DNA of 8,747 nt. It comes from Acinetobacter sp. (lineage in GTDB: Bacteria > Pseudomonadota > Gammaproteobacteria > Pseudomonadales > Moraxellaceae). The position numbers were made by a program, and so were the translations under genes. Under the pieces are notes generated by a model. It was not told the origin of the DNA, did no database searches, and saw nothing but the letters and a program-made list of their open reading frames with translations. Where the stretch lies: assembly GCA_030152605.1 (NCBI GenBank), contig JASLJB010000195.1:1-8747 (forward strand), given 5' to 3'. Below, one piece after another: positions 6,658 to 8,747 of this stretch. The number at the start of each line of letters is the position of its first letter. Position 1 is the stretch's first letter.

Positions 6658-7239
6658 ATGCGCCCGGTTAAACTCAGCAAAGCCCAGTTACTTTCCCATT
6701 GTGCCGTGGTCTTTAAACAACACGGCTATCATGGCAGCAGCATGCAAATGTTGGCTGATGCTTGTGGTTTGAGTAAGGGCGCATTTTATTATCATTATTC
6801 CAACAAAGAAGATCTGCTGCGCGATCTGCTCGATCAAGTACATAGCCAACTCAAGTCCAATTTATTCAGCATCGTGGCGCAGTCTGAACTCAGCCTCAAG
6901 CAACGCTTTGAGCAGATGCATCAAGCCGCGATTACACTGTTCACTCATGGGGAAACCGGCTGTTTGATGGCGATTATTTCGATCGAGGCCTTATACACCC
7001 TGCCCACGGTGCTCCCGACGATTCAATTGTTTTTTCAGGATTGGCAACACTGCATGCAGCAACTGTATATCGAACGCTATCCCGCAGCGCAGGCGATGGC
7101 GCTGGCCAAACAGTCAGTCGCTGACTATGAGGGTGCGATCCTGATGTATCGCCTGACTCAAGATATTGACTATATTGAATTGCTTAAACAGCGTATCCTC
7201 AGCCAACTGACGGCAGTGCCGCAACTGAGTACATCCTAA
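6658..7239 (+). CDS. TetR/AcrR-family transcriptional regulator
   Basis: Protein of 193 residues, the usual TetR length. The N-terminal DNA-binding domain covers about 7-55: an amphipathic first helix (KAQLLSHCAVVFKQHGYHG), then the helix-turn-helix SSMQMLADACGLSKGAFYYHY, with the family hallmark KGAFYYHYSNKEDLL. The rest is helical, with the variable ligand-binding and dimerisation domain; its ligand is not predictable. The gene starts 15 bp after the hydrolase stop with no clear ribosome site, suggesting translational coupling. Being the third gene of the operon, it is expected to repress its own promoter; the palindrome at 4822-4837 is the likely target. An acyl-CoA or ester metabolite of the pathway would be a reasonable inducer, which is inference only. 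Confidence 0.93.
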   Translation: MRPVKLSKAQLLSHCAVVFKQHGYHGSSMQMLADACGLSKGAFYYHYSNKEDLLRDLLDQVHSQLKSNLFSIVAQSELSLKQRFEQMHQAAITLFTHGETGCLMAIISIEALYTLPTVLPTIQLFFQDWQHCMQQLYIERYPAAQAMALAKQSVADYEGAILMYRLTQDIDYIELLKQRILSQLTAVPQLSTS

Positions 7240-7279
7240 TCCATCCTCAGCATCTCTTATTGAACTCGAAGACCGCAAC

Positions 7280-7987
7280 ATGATTCAAAAAACTTTACGC
7301 TTTATCCGTTCCCCATTACTGCATGTGCAAGGGGCATATTTCTTTTATAAAATGAAAAAATTGCCTGATCCCGTTGGAGATTTACAAGGTCAAGTTGGTC
7401 AGGGCAAGCCGCTTAAAGTTTTGATGATTGGAGATTCTTCCGCGCTTGGGGTCGGTTGTGAACGGATTGAGCAGACGGCGATTGGTGGTGTGATTCAACA
7501 GTTATCTGAGCTTTATCAGGTGCACTATCAAATCTGTGCCTTTACCGGGTTTAGCACCCGCAAAGTATTTGAGCAGGTTCAGCAAATCCCAACGCAAAAC
7601 TTCGACTACGTCATCGTCTCCTTGGGCAGCAATGATATCGTCGAAGGCACTCGGCATGCGCTTTGGCAGTCGCATAATAATGAATTATTTCGCTATATCG
7701 AACACAAGCTACGTCCAAAAAAAGTTCTGATCAGTGCCATTCCCCCGTTTGAAAAATTACACACTGTGCCGAAGCGTATGCGGACCTTTCTCTCGGTAAA
7801 ATCACGCCAGATGAATCACCATTTGATTCAATACAGTTTGCAGCATCATCGTTTTGAATATGTCGATCTCGATTTTGATTTTAGACCCGACTATATTTCC
7901 GCAGACGGCTTTCATCCGAGCAGTGTCTTGTATCGGTTACAAGGACAACGCTTGGCGGAACGTCTACTTGAGTTTCAGGGCTATTAA
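7280..7987 (+). CDS. SGNH/GDSL-family hydrolase (lipase or esterase-like)
   Basis: Protein of 235 residues with the SGNH blocks in order: block I MIGDSSALG with nucleophile Ser53; block II around G90 (AFTGFSTR, where the usual Asn before the Gly is not obvious); block III VSLGSND with G116, N118 and D119; block V DGFHP with catalytic D209 and H212. It should hydrolyse an ester, thioester or acyl group. The N-terminus is basic and mildly hydrophobic but lacks a convincing signal peptide, so a cytoplasmic location is likely. It begins 40 bp after the TetR stop with a poor ribosome site (GAAGA) and no visible promoter of its own, so co-transcription with the three upstream genes is plausible but less certain than among those three. 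Confidence 0.88.
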   Translation: MIQKTLRFIRSPLLHVQGAYFFYKMKKLPDPVGDLQGQVGQGKPLKVLMIGDSSALGVGCERIEQTAIGGVIQQLSELYQVHYQICAFTGFSTRKVFEQVQQIPTQNFDYVIVSLGSNDIVEGTRHALWQSHNNELFRYIEHKLRPKKVLISAIPPFEKLHTVPKRMRTFLSVKSRQMNHHLIQYSLQHHRFEYVDLDFDFRPDYISADGFHPSSVLYRLQGQRLAERLLEFQGY

Positions 7988-8051
7988 TCATCGCGGCATA
8001 TTGGACACACCATCATGCGCGTTCTCGTCTTGTCAGATGGAAAGCTTAATG

Positions 8052-8199
8052 AATCAAATCCCTACTCGGCAAGTTCTACCGTCCTGAATCAAAAGTGAAC
8101 GAGCTTGTTCTACTACTTTTTTAAAAAAGTAGCCAAAAACCTTCTTTCCGCTGATGGTACATCCATATACCACAGCGAAAAATCGGCGGCTCCCAGCCG
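8052..8199 (+). repeat. Intergenic repeat, direct copy A
   Basis: This 148-bp unit recurs 532 bp downstream as copy B with 139 of 148 bases identical and no gaps. The right-hand 99 bp (from 8101) differ at a single base, while the left 49 bp carry the other eight changes. Landmarks in order: TCGGCAAG near the left end, the perfect 20-bp palindrome CTACTTTTTTAAAAAAGTAG (8113-8132), and the hairpin CGGCT-CCC-AGCCG (8187-8199). I recall similar elements scattered between Acinetobacter genes, but cannot confirm that here. Non-coding repeat; mobility mechanism unknown. Confidence 0.85.
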
Positions 8200-8201
8200 T
8201 C
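8178..8201 (-). terminator. Weaker terminator-like hairpin in repeat copy A, minus strand
   Basis: Same structure as in copy B, but a base change at 8200 introduces a mismatch in the minus-strand stem, leaving five continuous pairs (CGGCT/AGCCG, 8187-8199) plus one outer pair. It is followed on the minus strand by GATTTTT. It is oriented to stop leftward transcripts, away from the plus-strand operon. Confidence 0.35.
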
Positions 8202-8300
8202 TAGGTCTAATACCGATAATAAAAATGAACTGATTTGAGGGTTAAATGTATAGGCTATTTTAACTCGGGTTAGTTTTCTGAATTATTTTAATTTCTGATT

Positions 8301-8384
8301 ATTGAGCTTTGGCTTTAAAAATATGATCCATCCAGATATTTAATTCGTGGGGCCCAAGCACAGCTGTTTGAGCCAAGGCTCAAT
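8301..8384. repeat. Inverted repeat between the direct copies
   Basis: ATTGAGCTTTGGCT (8301-8314) pairs with AGCCAAGGCTCAAT (8371-8384) at 13 of 14 positions, separated by 56 bp. The right arm itself contains a compact hairpin, TTGAGCC-AA-GGCTCAA (8368-8383). This is consistent with a folded repeat element; no function can be assigned. Confidence 0.45.
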
Positions 8385-8448
8385 TGAATAGATAATGTTT
8401 CTGCGAGCCATAGGACACGTGATACAAGTGCGCGAGTTCTGTGCTTGG
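8354..8448. repeat. 10-bp perfect inverted repeat CCAAGCACAG / CTGTGCTTGG
   Basis: CCAAGCACAG at 8354-8363 is the exact complement of CTGTGCTTGG at 8439-8448, with 75 bp between. It overlaps the end of copy C and interleaves with the 8301-8384 inverted repeat, so the two structures compete. It may mark element ends, or be a remnant of another inverted copy. Confidence 0.4.
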
Positions 8449-8525
8449 AAAGGTTTTGCTTACTTTTTAAAAAGTAAGGAGAAAAAACTCCTCACTGTGA
8501 AGCGTAAACGGTAAGACTTGCCGAA
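8447..8525 (-). repeat. Diverged inverted copy C of the same repeat
   Basis: Read on the minus strand, the order of landmarks matches copies A and B: TTCGGCAAGTCTTA (8525-8512), a 20-bp palindrome CTTACTTTTTAAAAAGTAAG (8478-8459, one A/T pair shorter in the core and altered at the ends), then CAAAACCTTTCC. The intervening sequence is poorly conserved and small gaps are needed. TAAGACTTGCCGAA at 8512-8525 is the exact complement of 8597-8610 in copy B, a perfect 14-bp inverted repeat with 71 bp between. It is therefore a third, older family member placed head-to-head with copy B. Confidence 0.6.
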
Positions 8526-8583
8526 ATTGTATTTTTAGATTTTGACTGGTATTACACCCTGAAGTTGTGCAACCAGCGAATAT

Positions 8584-8747
8584 AATCAAATCCCTATTCG
8601 GCAAGTCTTAACATCCTGCATCAAATGTGAGCGAGCTTGTTCTACTACTTTTTTAAAAAAGTAGCCAAAAACCTTCTTTCCGCTGATGGTACGTCCATAT
8701 ACCACAGCGAAAAATCGGCGGCTCCCAGCCGCCACTGACCAATACCA
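8584..8747 (+). repeat. Intergenic repeat, direct copy B (reaches window edge)
   Basis: Same orientation as copy A; the strongly matching part is 8584-8731. Beyond it, weaker similarity continues (AATACC shared at the same offset), so the unit may extend past the window. The 20-bp palindrome is at 8645-8664. Its GC hairpin is longer than in copy A, a perfect 7-bp stem GGCGGCT-CCC-AGCCGCC (8717-8733). Confidence 0.85.
8710..8733 (-). terminator. Intrinsic-terminator-like hairpin in repeat copy B, minus strand
   Basis: On the minus strand GGCGGCT-GGG-AGCCGCC is a perfect 7-bp GC-rich stem with a 3-nt loop, followed by GA and five Ts. This is the form of a rho-independent terminator for transcripts entering from the right. 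On the plus strand no T-run follows, so it should not end the upstream operon. It belongs to the repeat, not to a particular gene. Confidence 0.5.

Larger units (their letters stand above)
7988..8747. other. Gene-free right end built of intergenic repeats
   Basis: After the GDSL stop no credible gene is seen up to the window end. About 64 bp of unremarkable sequence is followed by repeat copy A, 384 bp of AT-rich DNA with several inverted repeats and an inverted diverged copy C, and then copy B, which reaches the right edge. A 27-codon frame at 8015-8098 and a short frame inside the repeats (ATGGTACRTCC...) are not supported as genes. No rho-independent terminator for the plus-strand operon was recognised directly after 7987. 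Confidence 0.75.

Noticed and set aside
8015..8098. 27-codon frame starting MRVLVLSDGK just after the GDSL gene
   Set aside because: No ribosome site, no family, and its second half lies within repeat copy A. It could be the stub of a gene broken by the repeat, but nothing supports that.
8113..8132. A/T palindrome as the transcription terminator of the plus-strand operon
   Set aside because: It has no loop or GC core and ends without a clean T-run; its presence in all repeat copies shows that it belongs to the repeat.
8153..8203. Short frame in repeat copy A (MVHPYTTAKNRRLPAV), also present in copy B as MVRPYTTAKNRRLPA
   Set aside because: It follows the repeat rather than any gene context, has no ribosome site, and runs through the terminator-like hairpin. 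It is probably a spurious frame of a non-coding repeat.
8052..8731. Composite transposon or insertion sequence
   Set aside because: The 384 bp between the direct copies encode no transposase-like protein, and no target-site duplication could be recognised.
8052..8747. CRISPR array
   Set aside because: There are only two direct copies of about 148 bp separated by 384 bp, without regular short repeats or spacers.

Overview
The window looks like chromosomal DNA from a gammaproteobacterium of the Moraxellaceae, most likely an Acinetobacter. The grounds are protein style (a pilin / PapD-like chaperone / usher / tip-adhesin set), AT-rich intergenic DNA with moderate-GC genes, and an intergenic repeat of a type I recall from Acinetobacter genomes. 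No rRNA, tRNA, CRISPR, transposase or phage gene is visible.

Left half (1-4197, minus strand): a chaperone-usher fimbrial operon transcribed right to left, in the order major pilin (4197-3664), periplasmic chaperone (3616-2885), outer-membrane usher (2867-327) and two-domain tip adhesin (330 to beyond base 1, cut by the window edge). The genes are tightly packed, and the usher stop and adhesin start overlap as ATGA. Pilin subunits cross the inner membrane with Sec signals, are capped by the chaperone, polymerised through the usher and topped by the adhesin.

Centre (4198-4883): a 686-bp, very AT-rich divergent intergenic region without a credible gene. It holds weak candidate pilus promoters, two hairpin or inverted-repeat elements, a CRP/Vfr-like half-site pair, and the best regulatory signal in the window. 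That signal is a perfect TTGACA -35 box followed by a perfect 16-bp palindrome (4822-4837) overlapping the -10 region.

Right-centre (4884-7987, plus strand): four same-strand genes with short gaps (10, 15 and 40 bp): a crotonase-fold enoyl-CoA hydratase/isomerase-like enzyme, an alpha/beta hydrolase with an intact Ser-Asp-His set, a TetR-family repressor and a GDSL/SGNH hydrolase. The simplest model is a small acyl-CoA or ester-processing operon repressed by its own TetR protein at the palindrome. The substrate cannot be told from sequence.

Right end (7988-8747): a gene-free stretch made largely of repeats. Two direct copies (8052-8199 and 8584-8731, 139/148 identical) carry a 20-bp A/T palindrome and a GC hairpin that reads as an intrinsic terminator on the minus strand. 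A diverged third copy lies inverted between them (8447-8525), with further inverted repeats around it. The second direct copy runs up to the window end.

Nothing here is clearly a new biological system. The points most worth testing are the TetR operator and operon model, and the clustered intergenic repeat family.
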